DNA of 64,000 nucleotides, from positions 21,840-85,839 of the forward strand of contig JAHECD010000006.1 of the NCBI GenBank assembly GCA_024641945.1, read 5' to 3'. The DNA is from Rubrivivax sp. (GTDB lineage: Bacteria > Pseudomonadota > Gammaproteobacteria > Burkholderiales > Burkholderiaceae_C). This document shows positions 49,883 through 58,317 of the stretch, one piece after another. How positions within the stretch are numbered: the stretch's first letter is position 1; each line of letters starts with the position of its first letter. The notes below the pieces were generated by a model. That model was not told the origin of the DNA and made no database searches. It saw only the letters and a list, made by a program, of their open reading frames with translations. A program made the position numbers and the translations under genes.

Positions 49883-51633
49883 CACAGGTTCTCCTGCGCG
49901 GTGTCGCCGGGCTTGACGACGATCTGCGGCTTGACCTCGATGTCGGGTGCCACGCCCATCGTGCGCAGCGTGTGCTGCACCACCTCGCTGAAGACCGGCG
50001 CCGCCACCAGGCCGCCGAAATAGCCGCCCACGGTGGGTTCGTCGACCATCACCGCGACGACGATGCGCGGGTCGGAGATCGGGGCGATGCCGACGAACCA
50101 GGCGCGGTGCTTGTCGCCGCTGTAACCCTTGGCGGTGCTCTTCTTGGCGGTGCCGGTCTTGCCGCCGACCGAATAGCCGATGGCCTGCGCAAGCGGCGCC
50201 GTGCCGCCGGTGGAAGTGACCATCGACAACATCTGGCGCATCTCGCGCGCCGTCTTCGGCGACATCACGCGCAGGCCCTGCACCGGACCGTCGGCCTTGC
50301 GGATCGTCACCGGCATCAGCTCGCCGTCGTGCGCGAATACCGTGTAGGCACGGGCGAGTTGGAACAGCGAGGTCGAGACGCCGTAGCCATAGGCCATCGT
50401 CGCCTGCTCGATCGGACGCCAAGTCTTCCAGGGGCGCAGGCGCCCGGTGATGGCCCCAGGGAATTCGATCTGCGGGCGCTGGCCGAACCCGACCGACGAC
50501 AGCAGCTCCCACATCTCCTTGCGGTCCATCTGCATCGCCAGCTTCACGGTGCCGACGTTGCTGGACTTCTGAATGATGCCGGCCACCGTGAGTTGCGGGT
50601 TGGCGTGTTCGTCGCGGATCGTCGTGCCGGTGACCTGGAAGGGCTGGGTCGAGATCACCGTATTCGGCGTCACGCGGCCGCTCTCGACCGACCAGCCGAC
50701 GATGAACGGCTTCATCGTCGATCCGGGCTCGAAGATGTCGGTCATGGCGCGGTTGCGCAGCAGCGGGCTGCCCTTGGGGTAACGCTTGCCGGGGTCGAAG
50801 CTGGGGTAGTTGGCCAGCGCCAGCACCTCGCCGGTGCGTGCGTCGAGCACGACCACGCTGCCAGCCTGCGCATGGTGTGCGCGCACCGCATCACGCACTT
50901 TCTGCCAGGCGAAGAACTGCACCTTGCTGTCGATCGACAGCGTGATGTCCTGGCCGTTCACCGGCTCGAGGCGCTCGCCGCGGTCCTCGACCACCTGCCC
51001 GAGGCGGTCCTTCACGACACCACGCGAGCCGGTCTTGCCCTGGAGCTCCTTCTGGAAGCGGAGTTCGATGCCTTCCTGCCCGGCCTCCTCGATGCTCGTG
51101 AAACCCACGACATGGGCCGCGGCTTCGCCTTCGGGATATTTGCGCTTGTACTCGCGCACCTGGTGCACGCCCTTCACACCGAGCGCCTGCACCTGCTCCC
51201 ACACCGATTCGTCGACCTGTCGGTGCAGCCAGGCGAACTCACCGTCACCGTCGGTGCGGTCCTTCAATTCGGTGCCGGTCAGGTCCAGCAAGCGCGCGAG
51301 CGCGCGGCGTTGTGTCGTGTTGGCTTCGAAGTCCTTGGGGATCGCCCACACCGACGGCACCGGCACGCTGGTCGCCAGCACATTGCCGTTTCGGTCGAGG
51401 ATGCGACCGCGGCTGGCCGGCAGCGCGAGCGTGCGCGCGTAGCGCATCGCCCCTTGCTTCAGATAGAAGTCCGTGCCGACGATCTGGATGTACACCGCGC
51501 GGCCCGCCAGCCCCGCAAACGCCAGCGCCACGAGCACGACGACGAAGCGCGAGCGCCACGGCGGTGTCTTGCTCGCCAGCAGCGGGCTCGTGGCGTAGTG
51601 GACGCTGCGCGCGCCCGTGGCCCGGCGCTTCAC
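49882..51633 (-). CDS. ftsI: Septal transpeptidase FtsI (penicillin-binding protein 3)
   Basis: Crosslinks septal peptidoglycan with FtsW. It has 583 residues. One N-terminal span (FVVVLVALAFAGLAGRAVYIQ) leads to the pedestal domain (PASRGRILDRNGNVLA). Active-site motifs are the nucleophile EPGSTMKPF (SxxK), SSNVG (SxN) and KTGTAKK (KTG). The GTG start at 51633 overlaps the ftsL stop (GTGA). It likely follows the normal family topology: short cytosolic tail and large periplasmic part. Confidence 0.97.
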   Translation of the reverse strand: MKRRATGARSVHYATSPLLASKTPPWRSRFVVVLVALAFAGLAGRAVYIQIVGTDFYLKQGAMRYARTLALPASRGRILDRNGNVLATSVPVPSVWAIPKDFEANTTQRRALARLLDLTGTELKDRTDGDGEFAWLHRQVDESVWEQVQALGVKGVHQVREYKRKYPEGEAAAHVVGFTSIEEAGQEGIELRFQKELQGKTGSRGVVKDRLGQVVEDRGERLEPVNGQDITLSIDSKVQFFAWQKVRDAVRAHHAQAGSVVVLDARTGEVLALANYPSFDPGKRYPKGSPLLRNRAMTDIFEPGSTMKPFIVGWSVESGRVTPNTVISTQPFQVTGTTIRDEHANPQLTVAGIIQKSSNVGTVKLAMQMDRKEMWELLSSVGFGQRPQIEFPGAITGRLRPWKTWRPIEQATMAYGYGVSTSLFQLARAYTVFAHDGELMPVTIRKADGPVQGLRVMSPKTAREMRQMLSMVTSTGGTAPLAQAIGYSVGGKTGTAKKSTAKGYSGDKHRAWFVGIAPISDPRIVVAVMVDEPTVGGYFGGLVAAPVFSEVVQHTLRTMGVAPDIEVKPQIVVKPGDTAQENL

Positions 51634-51932
51634 TTGCCGCCCTCCGACGCCGGCGCGGCCGCCGCGGCCACGGTGTCGACGACATAGTGCGTGACGCCCG
51701 GCGTGGCGGTGCGCATCTTCAGCTTGTCGCGTGCGACACGCTCCACGCGCAGGTGGGTGGCCTGGGTCTGCCGGTCTGCATCGAGCCGCTTGAACTCGAT
51801 ATCGAGCGCGCGCTCCTCGACACGGGCGCGCTCGATCGCCGCAAACAGTCGGCGCGACTCGTACGAGCTGCGCACGAGGTACAGCGCACTGCCCATCAGC
51901 AGTGCCAGCAACAGCAGGTTGAGCTTGGTCAC
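51630..51932 (-). CDS. ftsL: Cell division protein FtsL
   Basis: Small bitopic divisome protein of 100 residues. One span ([19 protein letters not shown]) is followed by a leucine-zipper-like coiled coil ([20 protein letters not shown] and next). It pairs with FtsB to activate FtsWI. The GTG start at 51932 overlaps the rsmH stop (GTGA). The C-terminus is Ala-rich. Low sequence conservation is normal, and position between rsmH and ftsI supports the call. Confidence 0.92.
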   Translation of the reverse strand: MTKLNLLLLALLMGSALYLVRSSYESRRLFAAIERARVEERALDIEFKRLDADRQTQATHLRVERVARDKLKMRTATPGVTHYVVDTVAAAAAPASEGGK

Positions 51933-52867
51933 GCCGCCACCTCGGTGCGCTCGGCGACGCGCAGGATGGCCGAACGGGCGCGCGGGTTGGCGGCGATCTC
52001 GTCCGCGCCGGCGCGCGTGCGGCCGAGCGCGACGAGTTTCATCGGGCGCGGCGCCGCGAACGGGGCGCGCCGGTCCACCTCGTCGCGGCTCTCGCGCGCG
52101 ATGAAGGTCTTGACGATGCGGTCCTCGAGCGAATGGAAGGCGATCACGACCAGTCGTCCTTGCGGGACCAGGAGGGCCAGCGCAGCCTTCAGCCCTTGTT
52201 CGAGCTCCTCAAGCTCGGCGTTGACGTAAATCCGAAGAGCTTGAAATGTGCGCGTTGCAGGGTCCTGGCCCGGCTCGCGGGTCTTGACCGAACGAGCCAC
52301 GACGTGGGATAGCTCGCCTGTGGTTCGAACAGGGCTCCCGCCTTCGCGGCGAGCAACAAGCGCCTTTGCAATCTGAACAGCAAACCGTTCTTCGCCATAG
52401 TCACGGATCACCTCGGCAATTTGGCGCTCATCCGCGCGGGCCAGAAATTCCGCGGCGGTCTCGCCGCGGGTCGTATCCATGCGCATGTCCAACGGCGCAT
52501 CGAAGCGGAAGCTGAAGCCGCGCTCCGGGGTATCGATCTGCGGGCTGCTGACACCCAGGTCGAGCAGCACGCCGTCCACGCGCGTGATGCCCAGCACCGC
52601 GAGCTCCTCGCGCATCGTCGCGAAGCCCGCATGCCGGATCACGAAACGCGGGTCGTCGATCGCGCGCGCCGCGGCCACCGCGTCCGGGTCCTTGTCGAAG
52701 GCCACCAGGCGCCCGCCGGGCGCGAGCCGCGCCAGCACCGCGCGGGCATGCCCACCTCGTCCGAAGGTTCCGTCCACGTAGGTGCCCGCCGGCTGCGTCA
52801 CCAAGGCCTCGACGGCTTCGGTGAGCAGGACGGTGACATGGGTGCATGCGCCGGCCGGCCCGCTCAT
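51929..52867 (-). CDS. rsmH: 16S rRNA m4C1402 methyltransferase
   Basis: N4-methylates C1402 of 16S rRNA with SAM. It has 312 residues. [12 protein letters not shown] opens the fold, and [16 protein letters not shown] is the SAM site. [21 protein letters not shown] and [13 protein letters not shown] are strong family blocks. The ATG at 52867 overlaps the mraZ stop by ATGA. An upstream in-frame start lies inside mraZ and is not used. Confidence 0.97.
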   Translation of the reverse strand: MSGPAGACTHVTVLLTEAVEALVTQPAGTYVDGTFGRGGHARAVLARLAPGGRLVAFDKDPDAVAAARAIDDPRFVIRHAGFATMREELAVLGITRVDGVLLDLGVSSPQIDTPERGFSFRFDAPLDMRMDTTRGETAAEFLARADERQIAEVIRDYGEERFAVQIAKALVARREGGSPVRTTGELSHVVARSVKTREPGQDPATRTFQALRIYVNAELEELEQGLKAALALLVPQGRLVVIAFHSLEDRIVKTFIARESRDEVDRRAPFAAPRPMKLVALGRTRAGADEIAANPRARSAILRVAERTEVAA

Positions 52868-53307
52868 TCCATGAACAGGCCGTCGAGCTGCGCGCTCAGA
52901 CCCTGCTCCAGTTCGGCAGATTCGACGGCGGCGTAGCGCGCCTTGTCCCACAATTCGAAGCGGTTGCCCATGCCCATGAAGATCACGTCACGCTCCAGCC
53001 CGGCCCACTCGCGCAGTTCGGGCGGCAGCAGCACGCGCGACGAACCGTCGATCACCGCTTCAGTGGCGCTGCCGATGTACAGGCGCTTGATGCTGTTGCG
53101 TGATTCGGGCAGCGCGGCCAGCTTGGTGCGAAAGGTTTCCCACACGGGCCTCGGAAAGAGCGTCAGGCAACGCTCGGTGTTCTTCGTGACCATCATCCGG
53201 CCGTCGACGGTGGCCATCAGCACGTCGCGATACCGGGCCGGGACGGTGATGCGACCCTTCCCGTCCAGCGTCAGTACCGGACCACCATTGAAGTCGAAAG
53301 AAGACAC
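52864..53307 (-). CDS. mraZ: Transcriptional regulator MraZ
   Basis: AbrB-fold regulator heading the dcw cluster; in E. coli it represses its own operon. It has 147 residues from the chosen GTG start. Two double-AbrB blocks are visible: [17 protein letters not shown], and [16 protein letters not shown]. The GTG at 53307 (VSSFDFNGG) is chosen over the GTG at 53337 because that upstream codon overlaps the likely -10 box, and the shorter protein matches relatives. A single GTGGGG lies just upstream; the classical array of TGGG repeats is not seen. Confidence 0.92.
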   Translation of the reverse strand: MSSFDFNGGPVLTLDGKGRITVPARYRDVLMATVDGRMMVTKNTERCLTLFPRPVWETFRTKLAALPESRNSIKRLYIGSATEAVIDGSSRVLLPPELREWAGLERDVIFMGMGNRFELWDKARYAAVESAELEQGLSAQLDGLFME

Positions 53308-53335
53308 GAAGCCCCACAAACTTGCACGAATATGC

Positions 53336-53365
53336 ACTGTAGCCGAGCTGTCACAGGCCGGTCAA
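53336..53365 (-). promoter_or_regulatory. Likely sigma-70 promoter of the dcw cluster
   Basis: On the minus strand TTGACC (53360-53365) and TACAGT (53336-53341) are separated by 18 bases. They match the -35 box at five of six and the -10 box at four of six. Transcription would begin near 53329, about 20-25 bases ahead of the mraZ GTG. The flanking 53380-53470 is unusually AT-rich for this genome, as promoters often are. Confidence 0.6.
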
Positions 53366-53512
53366 TGGCTCGTGGACTGAAAATTCAATGGAATCAAATA
53401 CTTAGAAGCGATCTTTCAGAGAGTTGCAAAGTCAAAACATCATTAAAATGAACTACTTGCGCAATTCAGTGAAAGCTGTTTCTCACGAGTCCCCCGCCGT
53501 GGGGCCTGTGAA

Positions 53513-53839
53513 TTGATTCACGAAAGCGATCCGCTCTGGCGCCTTCGCCACGCGATCCTGGGTGTGGCGCTTTCGCTGCTCCTGTCGGTGCCGATCGCGG
53601 CAATGATCGGCAGCTGGGCCGGCGAGGCGTTCGGTGGCGGCTATGGCCTACGGGTGGCGGCGTATGGCGTGCTGCTGCTCTACGTGGTGGCGGGCGCCGG
53701 CGTGCTGTTCGCGCGTGTCGCGCGGCACGAGACGCGCCCGCTCGGCCTGCGACGACTCGGCCTGTGGCTGGCGAGCCTGTGGCTGTGGCCGGCACTGCTG
53801 GTCACGGCACGGGGTGCAACCCGCCATGATCCACCCTGA
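53513..53839 (+). CDS. Small membrane protein divergent from mraZ
   Basis: Unrecognised 108-residue protein with three hydrophobic segments: AILGVALSLLLSVPIAAMIGSW, VAAYGVLLLYVVAGAGVLFA and LGLWLASLWLWPALLVTA. The start is TTG at 53513 (MIHESDPLWRLRHA); no better ATG exists. Membrane topology and charged loops look natural. The function is unknown. It is divergent from mraZ across 205 AT-rich bases. Confidence 0.55.
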   Translation: MIHESDPLWRLRHAILGVALSLLLSVPIAAMIGSWAGEAFGGGYGLRVAAYGVLLLYVVAGAGVLFARVARHETRPLGLRRLGLWLASLWLWPALLVTARGATRHDPP

Positions 53840-54199
53840 ACCGAGTCCGACAGGCTGCGCCGGACGGTGCGGCCGGGAGCAACCGCTCCCGCGCCCGGAA
53901 AACCCGATGTGGCGGCCGAACACCTGCACGGGCACACTGGAGGTGCGGGCCCACAAGGTCCAGGCGTGGGCCGGCCACCAAACCGCATCCGCCAGGTGCA
54001 CCACATGCCGTCTCCGACGACACGGGTGGCGAGGTGCTGGCGCGAGGGTTCACGCGCCGAAAGACACCGTGAACGACGCGGAAGCCCCGAGTCGCTCGCC
54101 CGGTCGCCCGGCGTCGACCGGGTTGACCTGAATCAACGGCGCACGACCGCGTGTTCATATGCTGCGGGGTGCCGGCTCTGACGGCAAAGGACAGAAACC
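53840..54199. other. 360-base spacer before the large lipoprotein gene
   Basis: No convincing gene. Open frames here are Arg/Pro/Gly-rich shadows. An eight-base hairpin (CCCGGTCG and CGACCGGG, 54100-54123) lies 76 bases before the next gene, directly followed by TTGACC; no good -10 box at the right distance was seen. The last bases carry AAAGGACAG, a ribosome site for the ATG at 54200. Confidence 0.5.
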
Positions 54200-57100
54200 A
54201 TGCTCATCCGTTTCTCGAATCGCCCGTATCCAGCATGCGCCCTCTCCGCCCTCTCTCTTGGCAGGGCGCTGCGGGGCATCACACTCGTCGCCGCGTTGCT
54301 TCTGGTCGGTGGCTGCGGCGGCGGTGGCAGCAGCGTCGATCCGGCGGCAGCCGGCGCCCATGACCAGACGGCCCAGACAAGGGAGCATGCGGCCGCCGTC
54401 GACCCCGCGGCCGCCGATCCCAATACGCCGGGAGCGGTCGGCGACTTCTACGTCGGCCACTCGAGCTACGCGATCGAAAGCGCCGACACGCCGATCAGCC
54501 TGGCGTTCCTGAACGACCACAAGGCCGGCGAGCGCGGCCCGGTGCACATCGTCGGCGGCAAGCTGTACGCAGGCGACCAGCGCCTGCGCCTGTACGGCGT
54601 CGCGATGTTCCTGGGTGCCGTCATGCCCTCCAAGGCCGACGCGGTGAACATCGCGTCGCGACTGCGCAAGGAGGGCTTCAACGCGGTGCGTTTCGTCAGC
54701 TGGGACGGCCTGCTGGCACAAGCCAACACCTGGACGGTGACATCCCGGCCCCAAGGAATGTTGAACACCGACCAGACATTGAATCGCGACGCGCTGGACC
54801 ACTTCGACCACTTCGTCTATCAGTTGGAGCAGGCCGGCATCTACCTGGTGATCCCACTGCACTCGGGCCGCCACTACCTCGAGGCCGTTGACTGCGTCGA
54901 CACCTGCGAGGGACTGGACGTCTACCTGCCTTCGCTGATCCAGTCGCAAAAGGCGTTCTCGGCCGCGTTCCTGAACCACGTCAACCCCTACACGGGCAAG
55001 GCGTACAAGGACGATGCCGCGGTCGCGGCCCTGGAGGTGAACAACGAAGACTCGCTGTCGCACCGTTGGTCCAAGGGGACGATCGATGCTTACCTGACCG
55101 ATCCGGTGCGCTATCCCAAATACGGCGCACCGCTCGAAGCGCTCTGGCGCACCTGGGTACAGGCGAAGTACGTCACCATCGATGCGGCGGCGGCGGCGTA
55201 TGGCCAGGCGCTGCTTTCGTTCGACGACCTGAAGGCGCCGCTCGCGAAGGACAAGACCACGATGGTGGCCCCGCTGTACCGGGACTGGCTGCAATTCACC
55301 GGCGAGACCGATGCGGCGTACTACGCGGGCATGGTCGCCTACCTGAAGAACGATGTCGGCACGAAGAGCCTCGTCATGGGCACGCAGAGCCACTATCTCC
55401 AGGCCTATGCACGGGAAGGAGACATCTCTTCCTTCAACTCCTATTTCGGCGATGTGGGCACGCTCACCGGCGAACTCAACCCCGTGAATGGCGCGCCGGT
55501 CATCGAGGTACAGAACAAGTCGGTGCTGTCCTTCGCCGATCCGAAAGACACGGGGCTCTTCGGCACGCACGAGCGCAAGACACCCGGCAAACCCGCATTC
55601 CTGACCGAACACGCCTCGCGTGTCGGCAACCAGCATGTCGCCGAAGCGGAATCTTTCGTCAGTGCGTATGCCGGCTTTCAGGATCTGGATGCGATCTTCC
55701 TGACCGATGGTCACAGCATGAATCTCAACCAGCGGCGCGACTACTTCACCGGCTACTACAACGTTTCGGCGGCGGCGGTGTCACGCGTGACCGCGGCCCT
55801 GTCGTTCCGCCGCGGCGACATGACGCCGGGCCAGCCCTTCGTACTGAAGAAGACCAAGCAGTCCTACCTCGACGCAGGCACCAAGTGGCGCCAGTACAAC
55901 CTGCTCAACTTCCACTTCGGCGGCGGCATCCGCGCCCCGCTGATGATGAACATGTACCAGCAGACGGTGGACGATCCCGGCGAGGAAAACGTCGTGACGG
56001 GCGGCACGGCTGCCGCCACCTACACCGCCACCACCGGCGAGATCTACTGGAAGCCGCAGGACCGCATCGTCGTCGACACGCCGATGACCAAGACCGCGAT
56101 CGGTCTGTTCTCGCGCACGTCAGCGGACCTCGGCGGCGGCATCCGGGTCGACGTGGGCACCACGATGAACAACTACGCCGTCGTGCAACTGACATCCCTG
56201 ATCAAGGACGCTGCGCTGCCGTCGTCGAAGATGCTGCTCTCGCTGAGCGGCCATTTCACCGTCCCCGGCGAATACCCGCGCAGCCCCGGCCAGACCACCT
56301 TCTCGCAGGGCACGGCCGAACCGCGCATCGAGGCCGTTCCCGCGACCGTGCGCATCCCCACGCCGAAGAACCTCGTCGTGACGGCGCTCGACCGCACCGG
56401 TGCGCGCAAGGCCAGCGTGCCGGTCGTGCGCAACGGGGACTACGTCGAATTCGTCACCGGGCCGCTCTACGACACGGGGTGGTATCTCGTCGAGGAAAGC
56501 GGCGTGCCGACGAACAATCCGCCGGTCGTCTCGCTGTCGGCGCCGTCCACGGTTGCGTTCGGGAGCGCGGCAGCGCTCGACGCCAGCGCGGCAGACAGCG
56601 ACGGCACGATTGCCAAGATCGAGTTCCTCGAGGGCGGCCGCCCGATCGGTTCCTGCGCGGCCACGCCTTGCCACCTCGACTGGCGACCCCCGGGCTCGGG
56701 CACGTTTGCATTGACGGCCCGTGCCACGGACAACCTTGGCGCCTCCACGACCACCGTCGCCACGGTGCTGACGGTCGTGAACGCCCCGCCGACAGCCGCC
56801 GTGACCGCACCCGCGACGGCCACGCTGGGCGTGCCGGTCACCCTGACGGCCAGTGCCGGCGATATCGACGGCACGGTCACGCTGGTGGAGTTCTTCGACA
56901 ACGGTGCGCTCGTCGGATCGGATGCCAGCGCCCCGTACAGCGTGCAGTGGACGCCGGAGTCGACGGGGCTGCACAGCCTCACGGTGCGCGCCACCGACAA
57001 CCTGGGCGCGACGACGTTCAGCGCGTCCGTCGGCACCCAGGTGTCGGTGCCTTCGGCCGACGGTCTGATGGCGGCGTATTTCGACAACATCTCGCTCAGC

Positions 57101-58210
57101 GGCGCACCGGTGCTGACACGGTACGAAGCCCCGTTGCTCACCCAGACGAACCCGGCCACCCCCGGCCCCGGCTTGCCGGCGGACGGCTGGTCGGTGCGCT
57201 GGTCCGGCGTGCTGAGATTCGCCGAAGCGGGCAACTATGTCCTGCAGGTGACCTCGGACGACGGTGCGCGGGTCTGGCTCGACGGCCGCCTGGTCGTCGA
57301 CGCATGGTTCAACGCGGGCAACGTCGAATACGTGCTTCCCCCCATGACCGTCAGCGCGGGCACGGCGCTGCCCATCACCATCGAGCATTACGACGGTACC
57401 GGTTCGTCGACATTCAAGCTGCGCTGGAAGACACCGTCCTCGCCCGTCTACTGGAAGGACGTCCCGATCTCGGCGCTGGCATCCTCGGTCGCGAACAGCC
57501 CGCCCACGGCCGTCGTCACGGCGCCCGCCACCGCCACGACCGGGGTGGCCGTGACGCTGACGGCCATTGCAAGCGATTCCGATGGCTCGGTCACGCTGGT
57601 GGAGTTCTTCGACAACGGCGCCCTCGTCGGATCGGATACCAGCGCGCCGTACAGCGTGCAATGGACCCCGGCCTCGTCCGGGCTGCACAGCCTCACGGCG
57701 CGCGCCACCGACAACCTCGGCGCGACCGTGCTGAGCGCGGCCGTCACCACGCAGGTGTCGGCACCGTCGGTCGAGGGCTTGCTGGCGAGCTACTTCGACA
57801 ACGCCGCGCTCAGCGGCACGCCGGTCTTGACACGGTACGAAGCCCCGCTGCTCACGCAGACGAACCCGGCCACCCCAGGCCCCGGCGTACCCGCCGACTA
57901 TTGGTCGGTGCGCTGGACCGGCACGCTGGCGTTCAGCGACGCGGGCAGTTATGTCCTGCAGGTGACCGCGGACGACGGTGTGCGGGTCTGGTTCGACGGC
58001 CACCTGGTCGTCGATGCATGGTTCAACGCCGGCAACGTCGAATACCTGCTCCCGCCCATGAACGTCAGCGCGGGCACGGCGCTGCCGATCAGGATCGAGC
58101 ACTACGACGGCACTGGCTCGTCGACGGTCAAGCTGCGCTGGAAGACACCGTCCTTGCCGATCTACTGGAAGGACGTCCCGATCTCGGCGTTGTCGTCACC
58201 CGGTCCGTAG
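54200..58210 (+). CDS. Large surface lipoprotein: putative clan-A glycosidase with Ig-like and PA14 repeats
   Basis: Exported lipoprotein of 1336 residues. The signal ends LVGGC (lipobox). A Gly/Ala linker precedes a domain of about 640 residues whose first part resembles a TIM-barrel glycoside hydrolase: LRLYGVAMFLGAVM, FNAVRFVSWDG, LEVNNED (Glu283 as likely acid/base) and FLTEHAS (Glu470 as likely nucleophile). A beta-rich part follows to about 765. Then an Ig-like domain (about 771-860), and two 238-residue units, each Ig-like plus PA14 (861-1098 and 1099-1336). PA14 domains often bind sugars. It probably binds and cuts a polysaccharide at the cell surface; the substrate and GH family are unknown. 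No polysaccharide genes lie nearby. Confidence 0.8.
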   Translation: MLIRFSNRPYPACALSALSLGRALRGITLVAALLLVGGCGGGGSSVDPAAAGAHDQTAQTREHAAAVDPAAADPNTPGAVGDFYVGHSSYAIESADTPISLAFLNDHKAGERGPVHIVGGKLYAGDQRLRLYGVAMFLGAVMPSKADAVNIASRLRKEGFNAVRFVSWDGLLAQANTWTVTSRPQGMLNTDQTLNRDALDHFDHFVYQLEQAGIYLVIPLHSGRHYLEAVDCVDTCEGLDVYLPSLIQSQKAFSAAFLNHVNPYTGKAYKDDAAVAALEVNNEDSLSHRWSKGTIDAYLTDPVRYPKYGAPLEALWRTWVQAKYVTIDAAAAAYGQALLSFDDLKAPLAKDKTTMVAPLYRDWLQFTGETDAAYYAGMVAYLKNDVGTKSLVMGTQSHYLQAYAREGDISSFNSYFGDVGTLTGELNPVNGAPVIEVQNKSVLSFADPKDTGLFGTHERKTPGKPAFLTEHASRVGNQHVAEAESFVSAYAGFQDLDAIFLTDGHSMNLNQRRDYFTGYYNVSAAAVSRVTAALSFRRGDMTPGQPFVLKKTKQSYLDAGTKWRQYNLLNFHFGGGIRAPLMMNMYQQTVDDPGEENVVTGGTAAATYTATTGEIYWKPQDRIVVDTPMTKTAIGLFSRTSADLGGGIRVDVGTTMNNYAVVQLTSLIKDAALPSSKMLLSLSGHFTVPGEYPRSPGQTTFSQGTAEPRIEAVPATVRIPTPKNLVVTALDRTGARKASVPVVRNGDYVEFVTGPLYDTGWYLVEESGVPTNNPPVVSLSAPSTVAFGSAAALDASAADSDGTIAKIEFLEGGRPIGSCAATPCHLDWRPPGSGTFALTARATDNLGASTTTVATVLTVVNAPPTAAVTAPATATLGVPVTLTASAGDIDGTVTLVEFFDNGALVGSDASAPYSVQWTPESTGLHSLTVRATDNLGATTFSASVGTQVSVPSADGLMAAYFDNISLSGAPVLTRYEAPLLTQTNPATPGPGLPADGWSVRWSGVLRFAEAGNYVLQVTSDDGARVWLDGRLVVDAWFNAGNVEYVLPPMTVSAGTALPITIEHYDGTGSSTFKLRWKTPSSPVYWKDVPISALASSVANSPPTAVVTAPATATTGVAVTLTAIASDSDGSVTLVEFFDNGALVGSDTSAPYSVQWTPASSGLHSLTARATDNLGATVLSAAVTTQVSAPSVEGLLASYFDNAALSGTPVLTRYEAPLLTQTNPATPGPGVPADYWSVRWTGTLAFSDAGSYVLQVTADDGVRVWFDGHLVVDAWFNAGNVEYLLPPMNVSAGTALPIRIEHYDGTGSSTVKLRWKTPSLPIYWKDVPISALSSPGP
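56780..57493 (+). repeat. Ig-PA14 unit 1 of the surface lipoprotein
   Basis: A 714-base coding unit (238 residues) that pairs without gaps with the next unit. Ig-like part about residues 861-955, PA14 part about 960-1098. Shared runs include TLVEFFDNGALVGSD, YEAPLLTQTNPATPGPG and VVDAWFNAGNVEY. Confidence 0.85.
57494..58207 (+). repeat. Ig-PA14 unit 2 of the surface lipoprotein
   Basis: Second 714-base unit, in frame with no gap to unit 1 and ending just before the stop. By eye count about four of five residues are identical to unit 1. Changes cluster in loops and Ig strands, as expected after a tandem duplication that has since diverged. Confidence 0.85.
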
Positions 58211-58296
58211 CACGCCGGCTTCACCGGCCGCGAAAGAAGGCATCCGCCCGGACGGTGCAATTCGCGGTCCGGGCCGCGAGCACGGGCACCCGGTTC

Positions 58297-58315
58297 GCCG
58301 CGGTGGCGCCGCGGC
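58297..58315. terminator. GC hairpin between convergent genes
   Basis: Seven-base arms GCCGCGG and CCGCGGC flank a five-base loop. It lies between the surface lipoprotein gene (plus) and the carbonic anhydrase gene (minus), which end at 58210 and 58318. It lacks a T-run. It may serve both directions. Confidence 0.45.
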
Positions 58316-58317
58316 CC

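Noticed and set aside
54116..54165. TTGACC as a possible -35 box for the lipoprotein gene
   Set aside because: No -10-like box lies 16-18 bases downstream; the nearest AT-rich hexamer is about 25 bases away.
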